Assembly: GCA_024641005.1 (NCBI GenBank)
Contig: JAHEDX010000011.1
Coordinates: 1 to 64,000 of the forward strand
From: Acidimicrobiaceae bacterium
GTDB lineage: Bacteria > Actinomycetota > Acidimicrobiia > Acidimicrobiales > Ilumatobacteraceae
Reading direction: 5' to 3'
Length of the DNA: 64,000 bases
Position numbers and translations under genes: made by a program. Of the stretch, positions 35,698 through 44,072 are shown in pieces. The notes beneath the pieces are model-generated. The model ran no database searches. It saw nothing but the letters and a program-made list of their open reading frames with translations, and was not told the DNA's origin. Each line of letters begins with the position of its first letter. Within the stretch, counting starts at the first letter, position 1.

Positions 35698-37815
35698 TCA
35701 CGGCCCGATCGTCAGGGCATTGTCGGGATCACCGGGGTCGATGCAGGCGTTGTCGTGATGCCGGAATGCCCCCGCGTCCCAGGCGAGCAGGCCGATGCGG
35801 CACCGCTCCCAATGATTGCCCGCTATCTCGCAGTCCGATGCTCCGTGCTGTACGACGCACCCGCTGTCGCCGGCGATCGCTGCGTTGCCGGTGACCTCGG
35901 CCAGGGTTCCGCCGTCGATGTCGACTGCTCGCATCGTGTGCTCGAACGAGTTGCCGATGACGTGCGCTCCCTCGGTGTCGATCAGCTGAACGCCCCACCA
36001 ACGGGCAACGACGCGATTGCCGCGCACGGTCGCTCCGATCGTCCGGCTCAGGCGAACCGCGGCGAGCACGTCTGCGAACTCGCAGCTCTCGACGACGTGG
36101 CCCGAGCCGCCCGCGATGTCGACGGCACAGTCCCACTGCATTCCCCGGAGTGCCGAACGTACGAGCTGGAGTCGGTTCGCCCCGTCGGCCACGATCCCGA
36201 TGGCGCTGCACGAGGTCACCCTCGCATCGTCGGCGTCGACGTGCACATGTCCGTCGACGTGGCATCCGAGCATCGTGGCGCCCACGCCAGCGATTCGCAC
36301 GACGATCTTGGGTAGCCAGGCAATGCGCTTGCCCCCGCCGTGAAGCGAGCAGTGTTCGAGTCGTGAGCCGACGCCGAGCGCGACCGCTTCGCTCTCGAGT
36401 CCGTCGATCTTGGTGCGGTGAGCGCCGAGGCCGCGCAGGGTCACCCCATCTGGGACTCGGGCCGGCCCGACATACGTGCCGTCACCGAGTTGTACGATCG
36501 CGCCGGCATTCGCACCAGCCAGGACATCTGCGAGCACCAGGCGCGGAGGCGGCGCATCCGGAAACAACTCGATCGGCGCCGGGGGAGGTTGATCGATGGT
36601 GACGCGATATGCGACCGGGAGGCGCTGAGGCTTGCGGGGCGGGCGCACGAGACGCAGATCCTTGTCGTGCTGCTCGAACGCGACGGGAGCACCGTCGATC
36701 GAGTCCACCGCGATGACGTTGCCGACCGATCGGGACAGGGCGGCGAACCGACCACGGCCACTCACGTCGATGACGTGCAACACGCCGTCGAGCACGAGGT
36801 ATCGGCACTCGGCATCACCCCATGTCGTCCACGGAACGCTGCGGTCGACAAGGTCCCGGTGGCGGCGTATCCAACCGCCGGCAGCGCGCAACCGCTCGCC
36901 GTGCGGTTCCGGGATCCTCCCGGCGGCATCGGGCCCCAGACTCAGCAGCAGGTGACCACCCTTCGCGACGACCTCGGTGAGCAACGAGACGATCTGTGGC
37001 GCAGTCAGCAGGTGCTCGGATGTCTCGGCCCGGTTGTGGCCCATACTCGGCCCGAGCGCCCGGCGGAGTTCCCAGGGCTCGTCGAGAATCTCGTCGGGAA
37101 GCTGATATTCGAAGGACCTCACATCGGGCCGGTCCGACCACCATCGATCGTTCACGATCACCTCGGGGTCGATTCGCCGTACTGCCGCGATCAGCTCGTC
37201 ACTGCGCCAATGGCTGCCACCGGCGCCCCAGTGACCGTCACCCCACAGCATCCGCGATCCGTATCGCTGCACGAGGTCGAGTACTTGTGGATGGACGACC
37301 TCGTCGACGTATGCGCTGGACGGGTAACGGGCATCGGCCCAATCGAGCAGTGAATAATGGGTGCCGAACACGAGATCGGCTCGCTCGCAAGCGGCGGCGA
37401 ACTCTCCGAGCACGTTGCGCGCCGGGCCATCGTGCAGCACCGTGCGGTCGGTGTTGGGTGCGTCCCACCAGCACAGGCCGTCGTGATGTTTGGCTGTCAT
37501 CACTGCATAGCCCATGCCGGTGTCACGGGCGAGGCCGGTCCAGGCGTCAGCGTCGAACTCGTCGAAGGTCAGAAACGGGAAGAAATCGTCGTATCGATCG
37601 ATGTGACCCCACCGGTCGCGATGGTGGGCGAGCGTCTCGGCGAGCGGTGACGGCTGCAACAGGACGTCAGGAACATGCTCGTCCACGTGGGCTCGGTACC
37701 AGCCCGCGTACTGGCCGATCGGCGCCCATGCGGGAACGGTCGCCAGGTTGGCATGCACGAGCATCCCGAATCGTCGTTGCGTCCACCAGCTCGGCGCCAC
37801 CATCTCGTCACCCAT
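35698..37815 (-). CDS. GH29-like alpha-L-fucosidase fused to a right-handed beta-helix
   Basis: About 705 aa from ATG 37815 (37803 is possible; the ORF-track start at 38520 overlaps larE). The N-terminal two-thirds matches GH29: TAKHHDGLCWWD, AWAPIGQYAGWY, and MLWGDGHWG with the likely nucleophile Asp. After a beta-sandwich-like linker, the last 230 or so residues show repeating short strands with N-G/D turns (GNRVVARWWGVQLID, IGNSFEHTM), the look of a parallel beta-helix found in carbohydrate-binding or polysaccharide lyase proteins. No signal peptide is visible at either start. Divergent from larE. Confidence 0.8.
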   Translation of the reverse strand: MGDEMVAPSWWTQRRFGMLVHANLATVPAWAPIGQYAGWYRAHVDEHVPDVLLQPSPLAETLAHHRDRWGHIDRYDDFFPFLTFDEFDADAWTGLARDTGMGYAVMTAKHHDGLCWWDAPNTDRTVLHDGPARNVLGEFAAACERADLVFGTHYSLLDWADARYPSSAYVDEVVHPQVLDLVQRYGSRMLWGDGHWGAGGSHWRSDELIAAVRRIDPEVIVNDRWWSDRPDVRSFEYQLPDEILDEPWELRRALGPSMGHNRAETSEHLLTAPQIVSLLTEVVAKGGHLLLSLGPDAAGRIPEPHGERLRAAGGWIRRHRDLVDRSVPWTTWGDAECRYLVLDGVLHVIDVSGRGRFAALSRSVGNVIAVDSIDGAPVAFEQHDKDLRLVRPPRKPQRLPVAYRVTIDQPPPAPIELFPDAPPPRLVLADVLAGANAGAIVQLGDGTYVGPARVPDGVTLRGLGAHRTKIDGLESEAVALGVGSRLEHCSLHGGGKRIAWLPKIVVRIAGVGATMLGCHVDGHVHVDADDARVTSCSAIGIVADGANRLQLVRSALRGMQWDCAVDIAGGSGHVVESCEFADVLAAVRLSRTIGATVRGNRVVARWWGVQLIDTEGAHVIGNSFEHTMRAVDIDGGTLAEVTGNAAIAGDSGCVVQHGASDCEIAGNHWERCRIGLLAWDAGAFRHHDNACIDPGDPDNALTIGP

Positions 37816-37851
37816 CCTGTCATGCGGTGGGGGACCGGGGCCGAGTCGTGG

Positions 37852-37857
37852 CACACT
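37852..37857 (+). promoter_or_regulatory. -10-like hexamer CACACT for larE
   Basis: Six nt before GTG 37864. Position 1 deviates from TANNNT but A2 and T6 are kept. Confidence 0.45.
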
Positions 37858-37863
37858 CGGTCG

Positions 37864-38682
37864 GTGATCTCCGCCCCCGAGAGCGAACTCGACTACAAGC
37901 TGGCCGCGCTGGCGCGTCGGCTCCACGAGTTGGAGTCGGTGGTCGTCGCCTTCTCCGGCGGGGCGGATTCGGCGTTCCTGGCCGCGATCGCACATCGTGA
38001 GTTGGGCGCCGAACGAGCCCATGCGGTCACCGCCGTCTCGCCATCGCTGGCGGGTTCGGAAGAGGCTGATTGTCGTTCGCTCGCGGCCGAGTGGGGATTG
38101 CGATGGACCCCCGTCGAGACCTACGAGATGGAACAGGCCGCGTATCGGTCGAACGACGCAGACCGCTGCTATCACTGCAAGGCCGAGCTGATGGACGTCG
38201 TGACACCGATCGCCGTCGCCGACGGCGCCACCGTCGTACTCGGTGTGAATCTCGACGACCTCGGCGACCATCGTCCCGGCCAACGCGCCGCAGCCGAGGC
38301 CGGAGCATGTTTTCCGCTGGTCGACGCCGGGTTCACGAAGGACGATGTGCGGGCCGCCTCGCGGCGGCTCGGCCTGCGCACCTGGGACAAACCGGCGGCC
38401 GCTTGCCTCGCCAGCCGGGTCCCGTATGGCACCGAAGTCACCGTGGGCATTCTGAGTCGGGTCGAGCGAGCCGAGTCGGTGCTGCACACGCTGGGCTTTC
38501 GGCAATGCAGAGTGCGCCACTACGACAAGACGGCCCGAATCGAGGTCGACTCGGCTGATCTGGCAGCAGTCGTCGAACGCCGCGCCGACATCGTCGCGGC
38601 GTTGCGTGCCGCCGGCTACGACTACGTGACCCTCGACCTCGAGGGCTTCCGCTCCGGCAATCTGAACGCGGGCCTTTCCTGA
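37864..38682 (+). CDS. larE: LarE-type ATP-dependent sacrificial sulfur transferase
   Basis: 272 aa from GTG 37864. PP-loop AFSGGADSAFL, CYHCKAELM, GVNLDDLGDHRPGQRAA and the family motif PAAACLASRVPYG. The last contains the Cys that in Lactobacillus LarE donates its sulfur to make the nickel pincer cofactor of lactate racemase. LarB, LarC and LarA are not in this window, so its client may be another enzyme or lie elsewhere. The VOC-family gene follows 17 bp after with its own promoter. Confidence 0.9.
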   Translation: MISAPESELDYKLAALARRLHELESVVVAFSGGADSAFLAAIAHRELGAERAHAVTAVSPSLAGSEEADCRSLAAEWGLRWTPVETYEMEQAAYRSNDADRCYHCKAELMDVVTPIAVADGATVVLGVNLDDLGDHRPGQRAAAEAGACFPLVDAGFTKDDVRAASRRLGLRTWDKPAAACLASRVPYGTEVTVGILSRVERAESVLHTLGFRQCRVRHYDKTARIEVDSADLAAVVERRADIVAALRAAGYDYVTLDLEGFRSGNLNAGLS

Positions 38683-38687
38683 ACAAG

Positions 38688-38693
38688 TAGTTT
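38688..38693 (+). promoter_or_regulatory. -10 hexamer TAGTTT for the VOC protein
   Basis: Six-nt gap (GGCGGC) to GTG 38700, located in the 17-bp gap after larE. Confidence 0.5.
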
Positions 38694-38699
38694 GGCGGC

Positions 38700-39056
38700 G
38701 TGCTCGTCGCAGACATTCACCATGTGTCGCTCAACGTGACCGACACCGGACGATCCCTGACGCTGTACCGCGATCTGCTCGGCATGTCGGTGCTACCCCG
38801 ACCGAACTTTCCCTTCGGCGGGGCGTGGCTCGACGCCGGTGGAGGTCGTCAGGTTCACCTGATCGAGGCCGCTGTCCCCGCGGATCTGGGCCAGCACATG
38901 GCGTTCCGTGTCGTCGACATCGACGTGGTGATCGAACGGTTGAGGTCTGCCGGCGTGGAGGTACCGGACGCGACGCCGGTCGGGGCGACCGGGATACGGC
39001 AGACATTCGTACTCGATCCTGACGGCAACCGCCTCGAGTTCACACAACCTGCGTGA
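38700..39056 (+). CDS. VOC-superfamily (glyoxalase/bleomycin-resistance fold) protein
   Basis: 118 aa. DIHHVSLNVTDTGRSLTLYRDLLG is a typical VOC N-terminal strand-helix, then VHLIE and C-terminal DPDGNRLEF with the second metal-ligand Glu. Could be glyoxalase-like, a dioxygenase or an antibiotic-binding protein. Coupled by GTGA/TGATG contact to the acyltransferase gene downstream. Confidence 0.82.
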   Translation: MLVADIHHVSLNVTDTGRSLTLYRDLLGMSVLPRPNFPFGGAWLDAGGGRQVHLIEAAVPADLGQHMAFRVVDIDVVIERLRSAGVEVPDATPVGATGIRQTFVLDPDGNRLEFTQPA

Positions 39057-40054
39057 TGGCGCGACACCGGTCTCGCTACGAGAGGCTCCGCCGACGCCTC
39101 GTGAGCATCCCCGCTCTGGGAGTTGCCGCGTTCGCCGTGACCGTCTCGATACCGCTGTGGCTGCCCGTGGTGGTTCTGGTCGACCTCGCCCGGCTCAGGC
39201 TCCGCCTCCCGCTGGCTCGGTTGATGTGCTTCGGTGTGTGCTGGTGTTGGATCGAGGTCGCCGGGGTGGTGCGCAGTTGCCAACTGTGGGCGGTGGGCCG
39301 ATCGCTCGATGAGCGCGCCAACTACTCGCTGATGGGCTGGTGGTCGGGTGCGCTGATGCGGGCCTTGGCGATCACGGTCGGCGTCAAGCCGCAGATCGAC
39401 GGGCTCGAGGCGTTGGGCGACGGCAACGCGATCGTTCTGTCGAGACACGTCAGCCTTGCCGACTCGCTACTGTCCGGTTGGGTGTTCGCGACGGTCGCCG
39501 GCGTCAGTCCGCGCTATGTGCTCAAGCGTGAACTGCTGTTCGATCCGTGTCTCGACATCGTGGGGCTCAGGGTTCCCAATCACTTTCTCGACCGCGAAGC
39601 GACCGACGGCAGCGCCGAACTCGAGGCGCTGCGCCAACTGGGTTCGTCCGTCGGGCACGGATCGGTCGGGGTGATCTTCGCCGAGGGCACCCGAGCGAAC
39701 GACCGTAAGCGGGCGCGTGCGCTCGAGAAGATCGCCGACAGCGATCCCGCTCGGGCGGCGCGGCTCTCAGGTCTGCGTCGTCTGCTCCCTCCGCGATCAG
39801 CCGGCTCGGCGGCGCTGTTGCGAGGAGCGCCGGGCGCGGACGTGATTCTGGCGTGGCACATCGGCTTCGACGGGCTCGACACCTTCAGTGGGATGGTCGA
39901 CAAGCTCTCGAAACCGTTACCGCCGGTTCGATTCGTCATGCGCCGAGTCCCCCGGTCGGAGGTGCCCGACGGCGAACTGTTCGTCGAATGGCTCGACGAA
40001 CAATGGGTTCAGATGGACGCTGCTGTGGATCGGTCGCTCTCGAACCCCGGTTAG
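39053..40054 (+). CDS. 1-acyl-sn-glycerol-3-phosphate acyltransferase-like (PlsC family)
   Basis: 333 aa. Three hydrophobic segments near the N-terminus, then the acyltransferase motif H-x4-D (RHVSLADS) and FAEGTR (motif III). Makes phosphatidate or another acylated phospholipid at the membrane. The HX4D motif and overall length fit the larger PlsC-like group. GTG 39053 overlaps the VOC stop by 4 nt; ATG 39056 is an alternative start. Confidence 0.85.
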   Translation: MMARHRSRYERLRRRLVSIPALGVAAFAVTVSIPLWLPVVVLVDLARLRLRLPLARLMCFGVCWCWIEVAGVVRSCQLWAVGRSLDERANYSLMGWWSGALMRALAITVGVKPQIDGLEALGDGNAIVLSRHVSLADSLLSGWVFATVAGVSPRYVLKRELLFDPCLDIVGLRVPNHFLDREATDGSAELEALRQLGSSVGHGSVGVIFAEGTRANDRKRARALEKIADSDPARAARLSGLRRLLPPRSAGSAALLRGAPGADVILAWHIGFDGLDTFSGMVDKLSKPLPPVRFVMRRVPRSEVPDGELFVEWLDEQWVQMDAAVDRSLSNPG

Positions 40055-40193
40055 CCGCCGGTCGCCATCGACGTCGTGATGCGAGTCGTAGGGCCATGGC
40101 CAGGAGCCTGCCGTCGCCCGGTGTCGGCGCAGTGGCTCCAACGGCGTCCCGGTGAGGCCGCCCCCGGATGCGACGGCCTGCGCGCTGTCTGCC

Positions 40194-40199
40194 TATCGT
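40194..40199 (+). promoter_or_regulatory. -10 hexamer TATCGT for the LLM oxidoreductase at 40207
   Basis: Seven-nt gap to GTG 40207. The ORF-track start at 40168 lies upstream of it. Confidence 0.55.
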
Positions 40200-40206
40200 C
40201 GACGTC

Positions 40207-41253
40207 GTGAAGCTTTCCATGATGATCAACTATTCGGGCGATTTCCACTCTGACGTCGCTCGGGTTCAGGAACTCGAAGCTGCCGGACTGGACCTGGTCT
40301 GGGTTCCCGAGGCGTACAGCTTCGACTCGGTCAGCCTGATGGGCTATCTGGCAGCCAAGACGAGCACGATCCAGATCGGCTCGGGAATCCTCAACACGTA
40401 CTCGCGCACGGCATCGTGCATTGCCCAGACAGCGGCCGGACTCGACTATGTGAGCAATGGCCGGTTCGTGCTCGGGCTGGGGGCGTCGGGACCGCAGGTG
40501 ATCGAGGGCTTTCACGGCGTCCCGTACGACAAGCCGATGGCACGAATCCGGGACTACATCAACATCTGCCGCATGGTGTGGCGCCGCGACCGCGTCGTCT
40601 ATGACGGCGACGCCGTGCAGGTGCCGCTGCCCGAGGGCCAGGGAACAGGGCTCGGCAAGCCGCTCAAGCTGATCAACCACCCGGTCCGCGAGGACATCCC
40701 GATCTTCTGGGCGTCGTTGATGGGCCTGTCGGTCACTGCCACGGCCCAGTACGCAGATGGATGGTTGCCGATCTTCTTCGATCCCGAGAAGTTCCACACC
40801 GTATGGGGCGACGAGCTCAAGAAGGGCACAGCGAAGCGAGATCCGTCACTGGGACAACTGCAGATCTCCGCAGGTGGCATGGTTGCGATCGGTGACGAGT
40901 TCGCGGGCGACGCTGCAACACGGGTGCTCGACATGGCCCGTCCGAACGTCGCTCTCTATGTCGGCGGGATGGGCGCCCGCGACAAGAACTTCTACAACAC
41001 GATCTGCCAGAAATACGGATACGTCGACGAGGCGATCGAGATCCAAGACCTGTACCTGGGCGGCAAGAAGGACGAGGCTGCAGCGAAGGTTCCGGCCGAG
41101 ATGCTCGCGAACACCAATCTGGTCGGCTCGGTCGGGCATGTGAAAGAGCGGCTCGCCGCATACCGAGAGGCGGGGGTCACACACCTGTCGGTGACCCCCG
41201 TGGGCAACGATCCCGTGAAGACCGTCGAGCAGTTGCGCCAGCTGCTCGACTGA
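40207..41253 (+). CDS. LLM-class F420-dependent oxidoreductase (Rv3520c-like)
   Basis: 348 aa from GTG 40207. Longer LLM subgroup with GLDLVWVPEAYSFDS, IQIGSGILNTYSRT, LGLGASGPQVIEGFHG and KPLKLI; the whole pattern is that of the mycobacterial Rv3520c family. Substrate unknown. The small 119-aa gene follows 19 bp later with its own hexamer. Confidence 0.9.
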   Translation: MKLSMMINYSGDFHSDVARVQELEAAGLDLVWVPEAYSFDSVSLMGYLAAKTSTIQIGSGILNTYSRTASCIAQTAAGLDYVSNGRFVLGLGASGPQVIEGFHGVPYDKPMARIRDYINICRMVWRRDRVVYDGDAVQVPLPEGQGTGLGKPLKLINHPVREDIPIFWASLMGLSVTATAQYADGWLPIFFDPEKFHTVWGDELKKGTAKRDPSLGQLQISAGGMVAIGDEFAGDAATRVLDMARPNVALYVGGMGARDKNFYNTICQKYGYVDEAIEIQDLYLGGKKDEAAAKVPAEMLANTNLVGSVGHVKERLAAYREAGVTHLSVTPVGNDPVKTVEQLRQLLD

Positions 41254-41260
41254 TTGCCCC

Positions 41261-41266
41261 TACGCT
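41261..41266 (+). promoter_or_regulatory. -10 hexamer TACGCT for the 119-aa ORF
   Basis: Six-nt gap (GGCGTC) to GTG 41273, only 8 nt after the preceding stop codon. Confidence 0.55.
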
Positions 41267-41272
41267 GGCGTC

Positions 41273-41632
41273 GTGCACGAGTCCGACGCCGATCAGCCGA
41301 CCGATGTCGAGCGGTCTGCTGCGGCCCATGCCGAGATGATCGAAGCCCACAACGAACGTCTGGCCGCAGCGAGGGCGTCCGCAATCGCTGCCGGCCGCCG
41401 TAAGGGCGGTCTGGTAGGCGCGGGAATGGCCGGCGCGATGCTCGCAGTCGCCGAGATCTACGAGGGCCCTCCGAAGGATGATGCTCCGGTCACGGTCGAA
41501 GCGTCGAGCGATCCGAACGACATCGACACCGACGGGATGGAGGTGACGGTCGGCGACGTCGACGTCGCCGCTCCGGCGCTGCAACGGCTCGACCCAGTCG
41601 TCACGAAAGGCCGCAAGCGACCCCAGCTCTGA
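41273..41632 (+). CDS. Hypothetical protein (119 aa) with a Gly/Ala-rich helix
   Basis: Not recognised. N-terminal acidic, Ala-rich helix (about 13-43), a short glycine-rich hydrophobic stretch (GGLVGAGMAGAMLAVAEIYEG) that could insert into a membrane or pack as a helix, and an acidic C-terminal half ending in KGRKRPQL. Clear promoter. Convergent with the geranylgeranyl reductase gene. Confidence 0.6.
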   Translation: MHESDADQPTDVERSAAAHAEMIEAHNERLAAARASAIAAGRRKGGLVGAGMAGAMLAVAEIYEGPPKDDAPVTVEASSDPNDIDTDGMEVTVGDVDVAAPALQRLDPVVTKGRKRPQL

Positions 41633-41672
41633 GTCGGAACGGGGCGCCGGGTGAGCACCGTAGAGAGGCGAC

Positions 41673-42896
41673 TCAGCGGTCGATGTAGGCGCCCGGCCGG
41701 GCGAGGAACCGGCGATGCCACCGACGCGGGGAGGTAACGATCGCTCTCGGCTCGTCCTCGAACATCCAACGCGCGAAGTTCCTGCGACCCCACTCGCCAC
41801 TGCCGGCCACGATGCGGATCGCTCCGCGTGCGCCCGCCGGGTGCTTGAGCACCGCGCCCAGCCGCTTCGACATGCGGTGGTCGGCGAAGAGATGGCGCTC
41901 GACCTCTCGTTCGTACCGGCTGCGCACAGCGTCTGGTTGCATCGCTCCGCCGTGCACGATCGCTTCTGCGGCCAGGCGGCCGGTCAGCAGTGCCTGTCCG
42001 ATGCCCTCGCCGGTCATGACGTCGGTGGCGGCCGCGGCGTCCCCCACAAAGAGGACGCGACCGGATGTCAGCGACAGCTCGTCGATGCGTGCCGGAATCG
42101 GCCAGGCGGTATGTCGACCCTCGAGTTCGGCGTCGGGGCCGAGTGCCTCGACCACGTGCGGGCGGGCGAGTAGATCGCGCCACAGCTCGGCCATGTCGCG
42201 CACGCGCCGGTCACCGTCGCGAAGCACACCGAATCCGATATTGGCGCGGTTGCCTGGCAGCGGGAAGGACCAGGCATAACCAGGGAGGAGGTCCTCCTCG
42301 AACCAGACGATCAAGCGATGCGCAGCGGGTCCGGTCACATTGCCGACGTACTGTCGGAAGGCATGCCATTCGCCGCGGTATCCGTCGATGTTGGCACCGA
42401 TCGCTTTACGCACGGGGCTCCACATGCCATCGGCAGCGATCACATATCTCGCCCGAATCGTCGCAAGGTCTTCGACTTCCACGGTCACATGATCATTGGC
42501 GGAGATGTCGAGCCTCGAGAATGCGTGGCCGTCGTGGATGACCGCACCCCGGCGGCGGGCGAGTTGCACGAGTTCGTCGTCGAGCGAACGACGGGGAGCG
42601 ACGGCCGCATAGAGCCCGGTGTCGGGTAGTGGCACCTCGACCTCGCGGCCCGACGGTGACCGCAACAACGCGGCGTCGACATCGAACCATCCGGCGACCC
42701 GCTCTGGCTCGAGCCCGAGCGTCTCGAGCTCTCGTAAGGCGAGTGTGGTCAGCCCGTCCCCGCAACACTTGTCACGCGGAAACGCAGCTTTGTCGATGAC
42801 CGTCACACTTCGGCCGGAATTCTGCAGTGCGATGGCCGCGGCCGTTCCCGCCGGCCCGGCACCGACGATCAGGACGTCACTGACGATCTCGTTCAC
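41673..42896 (-). CDS. Geranylgeranyl reductase-family FAD oxidoreductase
   Basis: 407 aa. FAD Rossmann motif VGAGPAGTAAA, PRDKCCGDG (the family's KxCG motif), GLYAAVAPR, and GDAAAATDVMTGEGIGQALLTGRLA for the second FAD site. Acts on isoprenoid chains, for example menaquinone side-chain or geranylgeranyl lipid saturation; a halogenase-like relative is less likely. Starts with GTG 42896; TAGCCT ends 8 nt upstream. Confidence 0.9.
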   Translation of the reverse strand: MNEIVSDVLIVGAGPAGTAAAIALQNSGRSVTVIDKAAFPRDKCCGDGLTTLALRELETLGLEPERVAGWFDVDAALLRSPSGREVEVPLPDTGLYAAVAPRRSLDDELVQLARRRGAVIHDGHAFSRLDISANDHVTVEVEDLATIRARYVIAADGMWSPVRKAIGANIDGYRGEWHAFRQYVGNVTGPAAHRLIVWFEEDLLPGYAWSFPLPGNRANIGFGVLRDGDRRVRDMAELWRDLLARPHVVEALGPDAELEGRHTAWPIPARIDELSLTSGRVLFVGDAAAATDVMTGEGIGQALLTGRLAAEAIVHGGAMQPDAVRSRYEREVERHLFADHRMSKRLGAVLKHPAGARGAIRIVAGSGEWGRRNFARWMFEDEPRAIVTSPRRWHRRFLARPGAYIDR

Positions 42897-42904
42897 ACGG
42901 AACG

Positions 42905-42910
42905 AGGCTA
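42905..42910 (-). promoter_or_regulatory. -10 hexamer TAGCCT for the geranylgeranyl reductase
   Basis: Eight-nt gap to GTG 42896, no SD. Confidence 0.55.
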
Positions 42911-43120
42911 CGGCTCGATCACGTCGAGTCGTTCTGCCGGTGCATGCCGACCGGAGTGGGGTGTTGCGCTCAACCGCCGAGCGTCAGCACTCCGATAGCT
43001 CCGAGCGCCCCTCAGCGGACGATGTCGGGGCGGGTCGGCTCGGTGCTGCACATGTCGGTGAATCTACGATGCAGGTGCAGCGGCCGGCGTGGTGTCGGCC
43101 TCGACCGAGAAGGAGTCGAG

Positions 43121-44071
43121 ATGGCCCGGTTATGCGAGGGGCGAGTCGCGATCGTCACGGGTGCCGGCCGCGGAATCGGGCGCGAGCACGCCCTCAGCCT
43201 TGCCCGTCACGGAGCCAGGGTCGTGGTCAACGATCTCGGTGCCGCCGTCGATGGATCGGGGGGCGACCTCAGCCAGGCGCAACAGGTGGTCGACGAGATC
43301 AGGGCGATGGGTGGCGAGGCGATCGCCAATGGCGACAACGTCGCCGATTTCGAAGGTGCAGAGCGGCTGGTACGAGCTGCGGTCGAGACGTTCGGCGATC
43401 TGCATGTCGTGATCAACAACGCCGGCATCCTGAGAGACCGGATGCTGTCCAACATGACCGAGGCCGAATGGGATGCTGTCGTCAATGTGCATCTCAAGGG
43501 CACGTTTGCACCGAGTCGACATGCGATCAGCTATTGGCGTGACCGGGCAAAGATGGGCAAGCCCGTGAGCGGCAGGATCATCAACACCACCTCCGTGTCT
43601 GGCATCTACGGAAACCCAGGCCAGACGAACTACGGAGCGGCGAAGGCGGGGATCGCGGCGTTCACGGTGATCGCGGCGATGGAGGTGGCGCGCTACGGGG
43701 TCACGGTCAACGCCGTCGCCCCGGTGGCGCTGACGCGGATGACCGAGAATCTCGGTCCGGCCCCCGAGTCCGACGAGGAGCGCGAGTCTCGCTCGCCGAT
43801 GTGGATCGCCCCGATCGCGACCTGGTTGGCTTCGGACGAGGCGGCGGGTGTCACGGGTCGGGTGTTCGAGGCGTCCGGCCAGTTCCTCGCCGTCGCCGAA
43901 GGCTGGACGCGGGGGCCCACGTCGAAACCCGTCGAGGATCCGACGCTCTTGGGTCCGGTCGTGGCACGAATGCTGGCGGATGCCCGGCCCAATTCAGGCA
44001 TGAACGGCGTGCCCGGTGGGCCGCCGCAGCCGCAGCCGAAATCATCTACGCAAACAACTGGAGGAAACTGA
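43121..44071 (+). CDS. MFE-2-type (3R)-hydroxyacyl-CoA dehydrogenase (SDR)
   Basis: 316 aa from ATG 43121, with AGGAG at -6: one of the few genes here with a plain SD. GAGRGIGREHALSLARHGARVVVND is the MFE-2 dehydrogenase signature, then NNAGILRDRM and YGAAK. The C-terminal tail is proline/glutamine-rich (GGPPQPQPKSS). A TACGAT about 50 nt upstream may be its -10, giving a leader. Its partner, a MaoC-type hydratase, begins 1 nt after the stop, so the two form a split MFE-2. Confidence 0.92.
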   Translation: MARLCEGRVAIVTGAGRGIGREHALSLARHGARVVVNDLGAAVDGSGGDLSQAQQVVDEIRAMGGEAIANGDNVADFEGAERLVRAAVETFGDLHVVINNAGILRDRMLSNMTEAEWDAVVNVHLKGTFAPSRHAISYWRDRAKMGKPVSGRIINTTSVSGIYGNPGQTNYGAAKAGIAAFTVIAAMEVARYGVTVNAVAPVALTRMTENLGPAPESDEERESRSPMWIAPIATWLASDEAAGVTGRVFEASGQFLAVAEGWTRGPTSKPVEDPTLLGPVVARMLADARPNSGMNGVPGGPPQPQPKSSTQTTGGN

Positions 44072-44072
44072 C

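Noticed and set aside
40055-40206. Small gene in the 152-bp gap
   Set aside because: No ORF with a start, hexamer and plausible composition; only the promoter of the LLM gene.
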